Source: Paenibacillus radicibacter
GTDB taxonomy: Bacteria > Bacillota > Bacilli > Paenibacillales > NBRC-103111
NCBI RefSeq assembly: GCF_024721995.1
Contig: NZ_JANQBC010000001.1
Span: 558,001-622,000 of the forward strand
Direction of reading: 5' to 3'
DNA length: 64,000 nt
Shown one piece after another: positions 42,770-51,348 of this stretch. Under the pieces are notes generated by a model that saw only the letters and a list, made by a program, of their open reading frames with translations, was not told the origin of the DNA and made no database searches. How positions within the stretch are numbered: position 1 is the first letter of the stretch; each line of letters opens with the position of its first letter. Both the position numbers and the translations under genes were made by a program.

Positions 42770-43665
42770 ATGCACGAGGCGATACAATTAATTTTCTATC
42801 CGATTGATTTTTTTCACTCCTAATGAAAGTGGTCTGGATTTCTTAGCTGTATTTGGAAAAACGATAAGTGACCAAGTACCATGGGTTCTGCGTGTACCAA
42901 GACGCCAAGATGTCATTGATACCGCTGCTTATGAGAAAAAAGTACTTGATCTTGTATCCAAACATCTTCCAGTTAGCGTTCCGAATTGGCAAGTTCACAC
43001 ATCCGAGCTAATTGCCTATCCCTTATTGGAAGGCGTGCCAATAGCGACGATCAATCTAGTAATCCAAAATTATGAATGGTATTTGGACTCAAGCAACTTG
43101 CCGCAAGTATTCAATCAATCACTAGTGGAGGCAATGGTTGCCTTGCACCGGATTGATCATGAAGAAGCTAGACAAGCAGGCATTCGAGTTCACAATTCAC
43201 AAGAAGTCAATGGCTGCAAAGATGAATAAGATCAAGCAAACATTCGGTGTCTCTGAAGCATTATGGGGTCGCTGGCAAAAATGGCTCGCAGATGAATCGA
43301 TGTGGCCGACACATTCTTCATTTATTCATGGAGACCTACACCCTGCTCATATTCTTGTTACTCCAGATGGACGTGTAACCGGATTGTTAGATTGGACAGA
43401 AGGTGAAGTAGCTGATCCTGCAACTGATTTTGTCATTTTCTACTTCTTATTCGGCGAAGAGAAGCTAGCTGAGATGATTAAGTTATACGAGCAAGCTGGC
43501 GGTAAGACATGCCCACGTATGCAAGAGCATATCATTGAGCTCTCTTCTGCCTATCCGATTGCTGTCGCATTGTTTGCAGAGCGTTCAGGACTTGAAGATT
43601 ACTATGCAATGGCTCGTGCTGGATTTGGTGTAGACGAACATGGAAATGAACTTTCAACTGATTAA
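42770..43665 (+). pseudogene. Broken macrolide 2'-phosphotransferase gene (mph-like)
   Basis: The encoded pieces match macrolide 2'-phosphotransferases: NESGLDFLAVFGKTISDQ and PWVLRVPRRQDV, then HGDLHPAHILV and GLLDWTEGEV with catalytic Asp residues. The reading frame is broken twice. Near 42821 the frame ending DFFHS must shift by +1 to reach NESGLDF, and the N-terminus is short. Near 43205-43212 a second +1 shift follows HNSQEV before MAAKMNKIKQTFGV. The C-terminal half is intact to LSTD. An intact protein would be ~300 residues. Real decay is likely; sequencing error at two sites is the alternative. Confidence 0.82.
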
Positions 43666-43679
43666 TTTATTGTGAAATG

Positions 43680-43722
43680 ACAAATGGTACTGCCCTTATG
43701 CACAAGGGTTAGTACCATTTGT
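43680..43722. terminator. Bidirectional terminator
   Basis: ACAAATGGTACT and AGTACCATTTGT form a 12-bp stem, with a further CCCTT/AAGGG pairing above, between convergent genes. Confidence 0.8.
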
Positions 43723-44844
43723 TTATCCCTCTATAGGAACCATCACACTTCGGTATTCCTCCATTATCCGCGCGCCTACCTCTTCCAATGTAAACCGCTC
43801 CTGAATTGTTTTGGCACCGTATTGACCTAATCGCTTTAATCTAAGAGGAGCTTGAATCAAATTTGTAAGATCTTTGGTTAATTGTTCAACCGTAATCGGC
43901 CCGGTAGCTCCATGGTCACCAAAGTTCGCTTGACTGACTCGATTCATATTGGCTTTACGAACGATCCCACAATATCCTGCAACACCAGCGGCTATTACTG
44001 GTTTTCCACAAGATAGTGCCTCCATCGCCACACGCCCTGTGCCTACTACTACATCTGCTGCATGATACGCGCGCTGAATATTCGGTATTGCCATACGAAC
44101 AATAATTGCTTGTCTGCCTAATCGACGGTTCACATTTGCTGCTAACCTATTCAATTTCAATCGATTGTGCGGAGCTCCAGCGCCGAATATAACCGCTACA
44201 TAGCGCGGATTGTTCTTTGCTACTTGTTCAGATGATAATACCATTTTGACAGCAATCGGAAACTTATCGGGTGACACCCTGCCTGCGTAAATTGCAAGCT
44301 GCGCTTGTGGCGGCAATGCCAGCGAATTTCGGGCTTTCAACTGCTGTGCATTCGGTTTGAAGAAGGTCGTATTAATACCATTAGGAATATACACAACTTT
44401 ACCTCTGGCATCATGAACACTCTCCATCAACCAACTAGATAAATTCTGAGATATGACGATCAGACGTCTTGCAACTCTTGCAATAGATTGAAGTGCAACG
44501 CGACCATGGTACGTTCCATGAATTGTAGCGATTATCGGCTGTGCATGTTTGGCATGCAAAATAGATGCATATCGATAACTTTCTGTATCATGCGCATGAA
44601 TCAAATCGTAACCACCGTCATTAAGGATAGAAGACAGTACTTGCAATTGTGTACGCATCAAATTTCGATTGGGAGGAAGCAGATGAACCTGAATACCCGC
44701 TTGCACAAACTGCTTCAGCAATGGTCCTCTTCTTGAGGCTACTCCGACTTGAACACCATGAGCCATTAAGTATCTTGCGACAGACAGAATATATTTTTCC
44801 GTACCGCCGGTATTAAGCTTCGTAACCAACATCAACACTTTCAT
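43723..44844 (-). CDS. Family 4 glycosyltransferase
   Basis: 373-residue GT-B enzyme with the acceptor-side start MKVLMLVTKLNTGGTEKYILSVARYL and the GT4 donor motif at the C-terminal side (VAMEALSCGKPVIAAGVAGYCG). The cleft motif VVYIPNGINTTFFKP is standard. Such enzymes add sugars to lipids or wall polymers; the product here is unknown. It has only a short promoter region upstream, shared with the divergent YdcF gene. Confidence 0.87.
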   Translation of the reverse strand: MKVLMLVTKLNTGGTEKYILSVARYLMAHGVQVGVASRRGPLLKQFVQAGIQVHLLPPNRNLMRTQLQVLSSILNDGGYDLIHAHDTESYRYASILHAKHAQPIIATIHGTYHGRVALQSIARVARRLIVISQNLSSWLMESVHDARGKVVYIPNGINTTFFKPNAQQLKARNSLALPPQAQLAIYAGRVSPDKFPIAVKMVLSSEQVAKNNPRYVAVIFGAGAPHNRLKLNRLAANVNRRLGRQAIIVRMAIPNIQRAYHAADVVVGTGRVAMEALSCGKPVIAAGVAGYCGIVRKANMNRVSQANFGDHGATGPITVEQLTKDLTNLIQAPLRLKRLGQYGAKTIQERFTLEEVGARIMEEYRSVMVPIEG

Positions 44845-45008
44845 TATCCCATCATCCTCTATATGCAGCTCGCTCCAGTTGCGCAGCTCTCTTAAATTGA
44901 TCTATCTTTGTAAAATATGCTGGAGCGATTCATTGAGTTTGTGCGAATTGATAGAATGGAATATTTTAATATAATAATCAAAAAGATGTTGTTGTTGCTA
45001 GATTCTGA

Positions 45009-45029
45009 TACAATCATTCTCATTATCAT
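45009..45029 (+). promoter_or_regulatory. Promoter with Fur-like box
   Basis: Extended -10 TGATACAAT (TACAAT at 45009-45014) is overlapped by 45011-45029, which read on the minus strand as ATGATAATGAGAATGATTG. This matches the classical Fur consensus at about 14 of 17 positions. It predicts iron control of the adjacent YdcF gene. Resemblance only. Confidence 0.5.
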
Positions 45030-45056
45030 GATTTGAGGAAGAAGGTCAGGCATCTT

Positions 45057-45677
45057 ATGAAGAAAATTATGAAAAAGCTCGCATGGAGTGCTCTCATTGT
45101 TATTATCCTTGCTGGCGCATATTTCGGTATCATGAGTTATAAAGTGATGTCCACATGGAAAAATGCACATGGAAAGCCGAGTGATTGCATGATTGTACTC
45201 GGAGCTGCTGTATGGGATGGAAAGCCAAGCCCTGCTATGCGAGAGCGACTAGATATTGCGATCCAGGTGTATAACGAGAAGCTAAGTGAATTTATTATTG
45301 TATCTGGCGGTAAAGGTGCCGATGAAGAGATCTCCGAAGCTGAAGCGATGAAGACATATCTTGTCGATAAAGGTATACCTGCATCCAACGTTATTCTGGA
45401 GGATCAGTCTCGCAACACCTTCGAGAATTTGTCTAATAGTAAAAAAATCATGGAAGATCATCAATTTGAGAATGCTATCCTTGTTACTCATGGGTTTCAT
45501 GCGCTGCGTGCTTCTATGATGGCAAATGCAATTGATATTCGCTCAACTGTCGAACCTGTTCAAATTGAACCTATTAACTTAAAGTACTATGTATTTCGTG
45601 AGAGTGCAGGGATTGCTGTCTTTGAAACGTACCGACTTATCGATAGCGTGATTGGAACGAACTTAAAAGCGAGATAA
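45057..45677 (+). CDS. YdcF/SanA (DUF218) family membrane protein
   Basis: ~206-residue protein with one N-terminal helix (~6-27) and an extracytoplasmic DUF218 domain: DCMIVLGAAVWDGKPSPAMRERLDIAIQVY, VSGGKGADEEISEAEAMKTYL, and DQSRNTFENL. SanA/ElyC relatives affect envelope integrity or polyprenyl carriers. ATG 45057 is chosen; a TTG at 45033 lies closer to the Fur-like box. It is divergent from the GT4 gene. Confidence 0.85.
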   Translation: MKKIMKKLAWSALIVIILAGAYFGIMSYKVMSTWKNAHGKPSDCMIVLGAAVWDGKPSPAMRERLDIAIQVYNEKLSEFIIVSGGKGADEEISEAEAMKTYLVDKGIPASNVILEDQSRNTFENLSNSKKIMEDHQFENAILVTHGFHALRASMMANAIDIRSTVEPVQIEPINLKYYVFRESAGIAVFETYRLIDSVIGTNLKAR

Positions 45678-45703
45678 GGTTCGAAGAATGCAACCATATA
45701 GAA

Positions 45704-45745
45704 AAAGGACAGGATCCGGGCTTTTAATTCGGATGTCTGTCCTTT
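45704..45745. terminator. Terminator after the YdcF gene
   Basis: AAAGGACAG pairs with CTGTCCTTT, with an inner ATCCG/CGGAT. It lies between convergent genes. Confidence 0.75.
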
Positions 45746-45750
45746 ATTAC

Positions 45751-45912
45751 TTACATGTGATATTTACCAGTCGGTGTATTCAACATCCATTCCAACATCT
45801 CAATTCGAGCTTGCAACTCTTAAAATTCATTAGGATTACTAGCTTGATCGGTTCTTTGCAATGCAACATCTAACTGCATCAACATGCGCTTAACTTGATC
45901 TTCGGTTCTCAT
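45751..45912 (-). pseudogene. Small gene interrupted by an in-frame TAA
   Basis: Fifty-four codons read MRTEDQVKRMLMQLDVALQ, then QASNPNEF, then TAA at codon 31 (45820-45822), then ELQARIEMLEWMLNTPTGKYHM and a final TAA. Both halves read as one small helical protein. The pattern EEQ...LEAR...LEWVL...PxGKY is common in unnamed ~55-residue Paenibacillus proteins. It could be nonsense decay or a base-calling error. The ribosome binding site is weak. Confidence 0.6.
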
Positions 45913-46013
45913 GCTGTCTCATTCTATATCGTGTCCGTTCCCTTTATTTTCATTATGAATGATATTTCACTTGTTCTTGGATGATGTACGCGATCCTTGC
46001 AATTATTAATACT

Positions 46014-46565
46014 CTACAATTTCAATGCACGTTCACCCTTAGACTTCTTCGGCCAGATCAAGTAGCTAAACGACCAGACGAAATCGATCGCAAGTACCAC
46101 GCCCCATAGTTGAATTATACTCATCAAACTTTCCGTGCGGGCAGCATCTCCTACGAAATAGATCATCCCGTACAACATACCAACGCCAATTCCACATCCG
46201 AGTAGGTGGAGCGCCCACATTTTACATTCATACATCGCATGTTCAAAGCCAAACTTCGGTTTCCCCTTAGGCTTCGGACCACCCGCGAAGCGATGTGCGA
46301 ATCGTTCATCTGCCCATTTGATCATCCGATGACCAAATGCGACAGATACACCGATATATATGGCTGCTACTCCATGCATTGTCGTCGCAACCGCCCCCTG
46401 ACGTAAATCCATCACAGTAGCAACTGCGAGTACAAGATCCACTACTGGAGTCAATAGTAGCAATATTGCGCCAATTCTTTTCATACGAAGAATATAACGG
46501 AAGAATAATCCACCGAGCACGAACACCCAAAAGCCAATTTCACATGCAATAATTAAACCTAACAT
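46014..46565 (-). CDS. Integral membrane protein, unknown function
   Basis: 183-residue protein with about five hydrophobic segments (residues ~2-25, 32-52, 62-80, 115-140, 150-172) and a basic Gly/Pro/Lys loop (FAGGPKPKGKPKFGFEHAMYE) between the third and fourth. It has no recognisable signature. Its upstream region is shared with a divergent TetR gene and holds two palindromes, so it may be the regulator's target. Confidence 0.65.
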   Translation of the reverse strand: MLGLIIACEIGFWVFVLGGLFFRYILRMKRIGAILLLLTPVVDLVLAVATVMDLRQGAVATTMHGVAAIYIGVSVAFGHRMIKWADERFAHRFAGGPKPKGKPKFGFEHAMYECKMWALHLLGCGIGVGMLYGMIYFVGDAARTESLMSIIQLWGVVLAIDFVWSFSYLIWPKKSKGERALKL

Positions 46566-46584
46566 CCGCTCTCCACCTCTTTTT

Positions 46585-46633
46585 TAATACATTTGTATTA
46601 TTATGATGTGATTATTTTAGCACGATTGTACTA
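46585..46633. promoter_or_regulatory. TetR-type operator palindromes
   Basis: TAATACA-TT-TGTATTA (46585-46600) is a perfect 7-bp dyad; TAGCAC-GATT-GTACTA (46618-46633) is a near-perfect one. Both lie in the divergent gap between the membrane gene and tetR-like gene. Confidence 0.5.
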
Positions 46634-46660
46634 TAAAAACAACGGTGATATAATGTCCTT

Positions 46661-47260
46661 ATGCCAAAAATCGTAGATCATGATGCTCGTCGGGAATTAT
46701 TAGCAGAAGCCGCGTGGCGAATAATTCGCCAAAATGGACTCGAAGCAGTTTCTGTACGAAGTGTAGCAGATGAGGCTGGAATGTCCTTAGGTGCACTTCG
46801 TCATTATTTTACAACACAATCCGAACTGCTTGAATTCTCGATGCGGCTAGTCGCAGACCGAATTACAGAGCGTATTGGAAAGCTTGCAATAAATCACAAT
46901 CCAATTGTGGAGATTGAAAATGCGATCCTTCAATTGGTTCCAATCGATGTGGAACGTTTAGCAGAAAGTGAGGTTTGGTTGGCTTTTGTCGGCAAAGCAC
47001 TGACAGATCCTACTTTGAAATCATTAAACCAAGAGATGTATCAAGGCTTATCCGAGTTCAGCCAGATCGTCATTCGTGTCTATCGCCAGCTCGACGTCTT
47101 GAGACTCCATCTAGACGAACGACTTGAGGCAAGGCGTCTGCATGCTTTACTAGACGGTTTGCTCGTACATGGCGTCACGAATCCAGATAACTGTACGCCT
47201 GATGAGATTACACAAATCGTTAAATACCATCTAAGCAGTATACGTAAAGAAAACCAATAG
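46661..47260 (+). CDS. TetR/AcrR family transcriptional regulator
   Basis: 199-residue repressor. The N-terminal HTH spans ~residues 8-55 (RRELLAEAAWRIIRQNGLEAVSVRSVADEAGMSLGALRHYFTTQSELL). The C-terminal domain resembles the BetI-like TetR_C_6 group (LDGLLVHGV). It is divergent from a membrane protein gene whose control region bears two dyads. Confidence 0.9.
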   Translation: MPKIVDHDARRELLAEAAWRIIRQNGLEAVSVRSVADEAGMSLGALRHYFTTQSELLEFSMRLVADRITERIGKLAINHNPIVEIENAILQLVPIDVERLAESEVWLAFVGKALTDPTLKSLNQEMYQGLSEFSQIVIRVYRQLDVLRLHLDERLEARRLHALLDGLLVHGVTNPDNCTPDEITQIVKYHLSSIRKENQ

Positions 47261-47290
47261 CCCCCCTTCATTACGAAGGTCTATTGGTTT
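47251..47290. terminator. Bidirectional terminator
   Basis: AAACCAATAG and CTATTGGTTT stem with CCTTC/GAAGG above and T-runs on both strands, between the TetR gene and the esterase gene. Confidence 0.8.
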
Positions 47291-47293
47291 TTT

Positions 47294-48157
47294 CTATTTC
47301 AATGGTTGAAATGCAAACCTTGCCGTTCGACTAATAAGTCCAGGAAGAACCGATACATGCCCCTCCCCTTCAAACTCTTTGTACTCAACATGCATACCGC
47401 AATCCGCGTATCCGAATAGTCGCTCAGCTAAAGCTTTTGCATATTCATTCATACGGCTTGGATGGGATTGTTCTAGCTCTCCAGCCGTTATCAGTAAGTC
47501 TATCTTATGCGGATTAAGCTTCAATTGTTCTGTAAAATGCTGCTCCATCTCGCGAATCCGCGACTTGTTCCAATGTATCGAAGGACTTCCTGCGATATAC
47601 GTCTGAAACGATGTGGAATGATTGAACAACGTTTGCAGAACGAACAATCCTCCTAGGGAATGTCCCCATATGGACTGCCTATTCTTATCAATGTTGCACA
47701 TACTTTCAATTCTTGGTTTCAAGTCTTGCTCAATAAATTGAAAGAACGACTCTGCACCGCCCATTTCTGGCCAAGGACTTCCGTCATAGCTCTTCGGCAA
47801 TTCACTAGGCTCCGTAGGCATTGTGAAATCATAGAATCGTGCTGGATTAAATGGTTCATCTGTCGGATAACCAATTCCAACGATCACTGCAGGGGTTACG
47901 CCTGTCTTCTCAGGTCGTCTGGATTGAACACGTACAGCTTCAACCATCGTACCAAATATCGCATTGCCGTCTAGCATATAAATAACCGGAAAACCAGATG
48001 GTGGTGGCACTTCACTCGGAGATGCAACAAATATCCGATACTCTCGACCGCTTTCTTTTGCAACCATCTGCCACTCTTTCGACCGTGGCATTCTCACCTC
48101 ACAACCGCTCAATCCCTCGCCTAACTTCTCACGACCTATAAATTCTTGATCACTCAT
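47294..48157 (-). CDS. besA: Siderophore esterase (BesA/IroE-like alpha/beta hydrolase)
   Basis: 287-residue alpha/beta hydrolase of the esterase-D/Fes-like family. It has FPVIYMLDGNAIFGTMVEA, the nucleophile elbow IWGHSLGGLFVLQTLFNH and AGSPSIHWNKSRI. It is last in a btr-feuABC run, the position of besA (ybbA) in B. subtilis, which opens ferric bacillibactin in the cytoplasm. That placement makes a trilactone siderophore the likely substrate. No biosynthesis genes are in the window. Confidence 0.85.
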   Translation of the reverse strand: MSDQEFIGREKLGEGLSGCEVRMPRSKEWQMVAKESGREYRIFVASPSEVPPPSGFPVIYMLDGNAIFGTMVEAVRVQSRRPEKTGVTPAVIVGIGYPTDEPFNPARFYDFTMPTEPSELPKSYDGSPWPEMGGAESFFQFIEQDLKPRIESMCNIDKNRQSIWGHSLGGLFVLQTLFNHSTSFQTYIAGSPSIHWNKSRIREMEQHFTEQLKLNPHKIDLLITAGELEQSHPSRMNEYAKALAERLFGYADCGMHVEYKEFEGEGHVSVLPGLISRTARFAFQPLK

Positions 48158-48178
48158 CCCACTTCCAACCTTTCCAAG

Positions 48179-49210
48179 TCATACTCTGCGTCCTCTTTGT
48201 CTATATAGCAGCCCGATGAAATACGGTACACCAATAATTGAAATCACAATTCCTACTGGAAGTTCAGCTGGAGCAAACACCATTTTGCCTATAAAATCTG
48301 CCATGGTAACTAGAATGGCTCCCACTAACGCACACATCGGAATGATTCGTCTGTGCGCATGTCCGACTAGCTGCTTCGCAATATGAGGTGCCATAAGTCC
48401 GACAAAGCCGATACCACCAGACACCGACACACAACCGCTGACGATCCCGATGCTGCATAATAGCAAGATCGCCTTTTCTTTTTCCGAGGCTACGCCAAGA
48501 CTTAAGACTGTATCTTCTTTCAATTGTAAAATGTCCAAGATGTACGCCTTCCGAAGAATAAACGGAATTAAGATGAGAAGCCATGGCAGAATCGATACAA
48601 TGTAGCGCCAATCTGCATGGTATACACTGCCAGAGTTCCACATCAGTGCCATTTCAAAGTCGTTCGGATTCATTTTTAAAGTCAAAAAGAGAATAACAGC
48701 TCCAAGTCCCGATGCAACCGCAATCCCGGATAATAGCAAGCGCTGTGTGTCCATACGGCCATTCTTCCAAGCGAACAAATAGATGATTACCGCAGCCGTT
48801 ACCCCGCCAATTAAGCCGAACAACGGCATTGCCATTAACGACGCAAGACCCGCTCCCTTGATCTTTCCTTGAAAAAAGAACAAGAAAATGACGATGGCTG
48901 CACCTGCACCCGCGTTAATTCCGAGAATACCTGGATCGGCAAGTCCGTTACGCGTGACACCTTGAATGACCGCACCTGCTACACCAAGCCCCATACCAAC
49001 GAGCATACTAATCAAAATTCGAGGCAAACGAAACTCCATAATAACAAGATCATATACAGGATTCGGCTCATATCGAAATAAAGTACGAAGGACATCGCTG
49101 ACCCTCATATCGAACTCACCATTCGTCAAACTCATGTACATCGTAATTATCAGCAATATTAAGCCTATCAACATAGTCAGTTTAAGTGGTCGCTCTTTCT
49201 TCCTATGCAT
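48179..49210 (-). CDS. feuC: Iron-siderophore ABC transporter permease
   Basis: 343-residue FecCD/BtuC-type permease with ~9-10 helices and GVAGAVIQGVTRNGLADPGILGINAGAGAA. The VGLMAPHIAKQLVGHAHRRIIPMCALVGAILVTMADFIGK block is characteristic. Its start overlaps feuB by 8 nt and follows GGAGGAGG. It pairs with FeuB to form the pore; like the B. subtilis feu locus, no ATPase is encoded next to it (YusV supplies it there). Confidence 0.9.
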   Translation of the reverse strand: MHRKKERPLKLTMLIGLILLIITMYMSLTNGEFDMRVSDVLRTLFRYEPNPVYDLVIMEFRLPRILISMLVGMGLGVAGAVIQGVTRNGLADPGILGINAGAGAAIVIFLFFFQGKIKGAGLASLMAMPLFGLIGGVTAAVIIYLFAWKNGRMDTQRLLLSGIAVASGLGAVILFLTLKMNPNDFEMALMWNSGSVYHADWRYIVSILPWLLILIPFILRKAYILDILQLKEDTVLSLGVASEKEKAILLLCSIGIVSGCVSVSGGIGFVGLMAPHIAKQLVGHAHRRIIPMCALVGAILVTMADFIGKMVFAPAELPVGIVISIIGVPYFIGLLYRQRGRRV

Positions 49211-50210
49211 GTTTGCCTCCTCCCCTCGTCCGAACTAAATAAAGGAAGAACGGCACACCTATCAAGGAAGTAACGACACCAATTGGCGTCTCAAACGGAT
49301 AATTCATGAAGCGACTTCCTACATCACATAGCGCCAAGAATAGACCGCCAAGTACACCTGAGCATGGAATAATCCATTTATAGTCCATCCCCGTTAAAAA
49401 ACGAGCAATATGCGGTACGATGAGTCCTACGAATCCAATCTTGCCAGCCAGTGCTACGGAAATTCCTGTTAAGATCACAACACATGCGATTGTTGCAAAT
49501 TTAATAACAGCTGTCTTTTGTCCGAGACCCGTTGCAATTTCTTCTCCCAAGGAGAGAATCGTAATGGAACGTGAAAGTAGAATCGCAATCACTATCCCCA
49601 CGATGGCAAAAGGAATCGTAAGCTTCATTAGCTCTGGATTCATCTGATGTAGACGTGCGTTGTACCATAAGCTCACATTTTGTGAGATGTGAAAGAAAGT
49701 TGATACAGCTACGGATACACTACTTAAGAATGTACCGATAATCGTACCTAATATCGCAAGTCGCATGGGTGACAGTCCACCTGGCAGTAAAGATGCCATA
49801 CCAAAAACCAAGACAATACTAAATGCCGATCCAACGAAGGAATACAAGATCATCTCCATTCCCGAAGCACCCGGCATCAGCACCATGCACAACGTGATCG
49901 CAAACACTGAGCCGTCAGATACACCCATAATAGAAGGGGACGCAAGGTCATTCCTTGTCATCCCCTGCATCAAAGCACCAGATATCGCTAGAAAAGCACC
50001 AATCATGAGCGCCCCGACTGCTCTTGGCAATCGGGAATGCATAATGATCTGATGATCCGCATTATCTGTATTAAAATGGAAAATCGCCTCGATCACAGTA
50101 CTAAGTTCGATATTCTTCGCCCCGTATAGAATCGATAAGAATATCACTCCGACCATCAATATCGGTGCACTGCACAATATAAGTAAAGGTGAAGTTCTAG
50201 ATCTTTTCAT
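49203..50210 (-). CDS. feuB: Iron-siderophore ABC transporter permease
   Basis: ~335-residue FecCD-type permease: GAFLAISGALMQGMTRNDLASPSIMGVSDGS and VGLIVPHIARFLTGMDYKWIIP. ATG 50210 is chosen because it comes after the feuA stop at 50221 and the longer frame overlaps it. It is second of two permeases following the binding protein. Confidence 0.9.
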   Translation of the reverse strand: MKRSRTSPLLILCSAPILMVGVIFLSILYGAKNIELSTVIEAIFHFNTDNADHQIIMHSRLPRAVGALMIGAFLAISGALMQGMTRNDLASPSIMGVSDGSVFAITLCMVLMPGASGMEMILYSFVGSAFSIVLVFGMASLLPGGLSPMRLAILGTIIGTFLSSVSVAVSTFFHISQNVSLWYNARLHQMNPELMKLTIPFAIVGIVIAILLSRSITILSLGEEIATGLGQKTAVIKFATIACVVILTGISVALAGKIGFVGLIVPHIARFLTGMDYKWIIPCSGVLGGLFLALCDVGSRFMNYPFETPIGVVTSLIGVPFFLYLVRTRGGGKHA

Positions 50211-50220
50211 GATAAATGTC

Positions 50221-51204
50221 TCACTTTTGTACAAGCTTACTGTTCTTGATTGCTTCTAAGAAGGTCATCTTACTGTGTGCTGTACCACCTTGAAGTTCAG
50301 GATCTACGATATTGACAAACACATTTCCGTTCTTCACTGCATTGATGCTTTTCCAAATCGGATTATTCTGTAAATCTTCTAATGATTTAGGTTTGTCTTT
50401 ATTCTCATCCTCTAAGAATTGAACAAAGATGTAATCCGGGTTCATTTCAGACAATTTCTCAATTGACACTAACTGCTGCGCTTTAGCTTGCTTCACTTCC
50501 TCAGGTACAGTTGCACCTAGGTCCCCATAGATCGAAGTGTTAAAGAATACATCTTGTGGATAGATAAAGGTACTGCCTGTACGAACGCGAAGCACCAGTA
50601 CTTTCTTATCTTTAATGACTGGACCAATCTTCTCTTTAAGCGACTTGATCTCGTCTTGATACTTCTGTAATAGTTTCTTCGCATCCTCTTGCTTACCTGT
50701 TAGCTCCGCAAGTAAGTTCAAGTTCGCATCCCAATTCGTTGAAATGTGGGACACAGGAATTGTCGTCGCTACCTTGTTTAGTTTATCAATCATCTCTGCT
50801 GGGAATTTCGTGCTTGCTAGAATCACATCAGGTTTTAATTTTAAAATCGTCTCGATGTTCGGCTGTATTTTCTCTCCGATTTTCTCAGATTGAGCTGTAA
50901 TCTTAGTGAATAGTGGTGAGAACTTGCCGCCAGATGTCATTGCACCTGTTGGCTTCACATCAAGTATAAGTGCATCTTCCATAGATTCTACAGAACCTGT
51001 AATGACGATTTTTTCTGCCTTCGCTGGAACTGTGTATTCTTTACCCAAGTACTGAACCGTTCTTGGTTTATTATCATTTGCTGCTGCAGGTGTGCTTGTG
51101 CTATTCGGACTGGTTGTTGAAGGAGCTGCTTCTTTCCCCCCACAAGCTGCTAAGCTAGCCGCCATCACAATCGTAAGTGCAGCAAATCCTAATTTCTTAT
51201 ACAT
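50221..51204 (-). CDS. feuA: Iron-siderophore substrate-binding lipoprotein
   Basis: ~327-residue lipoprotein of the FepB/FhuD family with signal MYKKLGFAALTIVMAASLAACGG and lipobox LAAC. The domain holds EKIVITGSVESMEDALILDVKPTGAM and ETILKLKPDVILAS, typical class III binding blocks. ATG 51204 (or 51219) is the likely start. Two Fur-like boxes precede it in the gap after btr. It delivers ferric siderophore to FeuBC and may contact Btr's binding domain ligand set. Confidence 0.9.
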   Translation of the reverse strand: MYKKLGFAALTIVMAASLAACGGKEAAPSTTSPNSTSTPAAANDNKPRTVQYLGKEYTVPAKAEKIVITGSVESMEDALILDVKPTGAMTSGGKFSPLFTKITAQSEKIGEKIQPNIETILKLKPDVILASTKFPAEMIDKLNKVATTIPVSHISTNWDANLNLLAELTGKQEDAKKLLQKYQDEIKSLKEKIGPVIKDKKVLVLRVRTGSTFIYPQDVFFNTSIYGDLGATVPEEVKQAKAQQLVSIEKLSEMNPDYIFVQFLEDENKDKPKSLEDLQNNPIWKSINAVKNGNVFVNIVDPELQGGTAHSKMTFLEAIKNSKLVQK

Positions 51205-51242
51205 GGACTTCCTCTCCATTTCTACTCCGCTGTATTTTATGT

Positions 51243-51278
51243 TGAGAATTATTATCAATTTAATGATAATCGTTCTCA
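51243..51278. promoter_or_regulatory. Paired Fur boxes upstream of feuA
   Basis: TGAGAATTATTATCA (51243-51257) and TGATAATCGTTCTCA (51264-51278) are both 7-1-7 Fur-like sites, 6 bp apart, together forming one long palindrome between btr and feuA. This predicts tight iron repression of feuABC and the esterase gene. Confidence 0.75.
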
Positions 51279-51348
51279 ATAGAGATTATAATGGACTCCT
51301 CTTCATCCGAACATGGACGATATCCAGAATTAATATGGACAATTTGAT

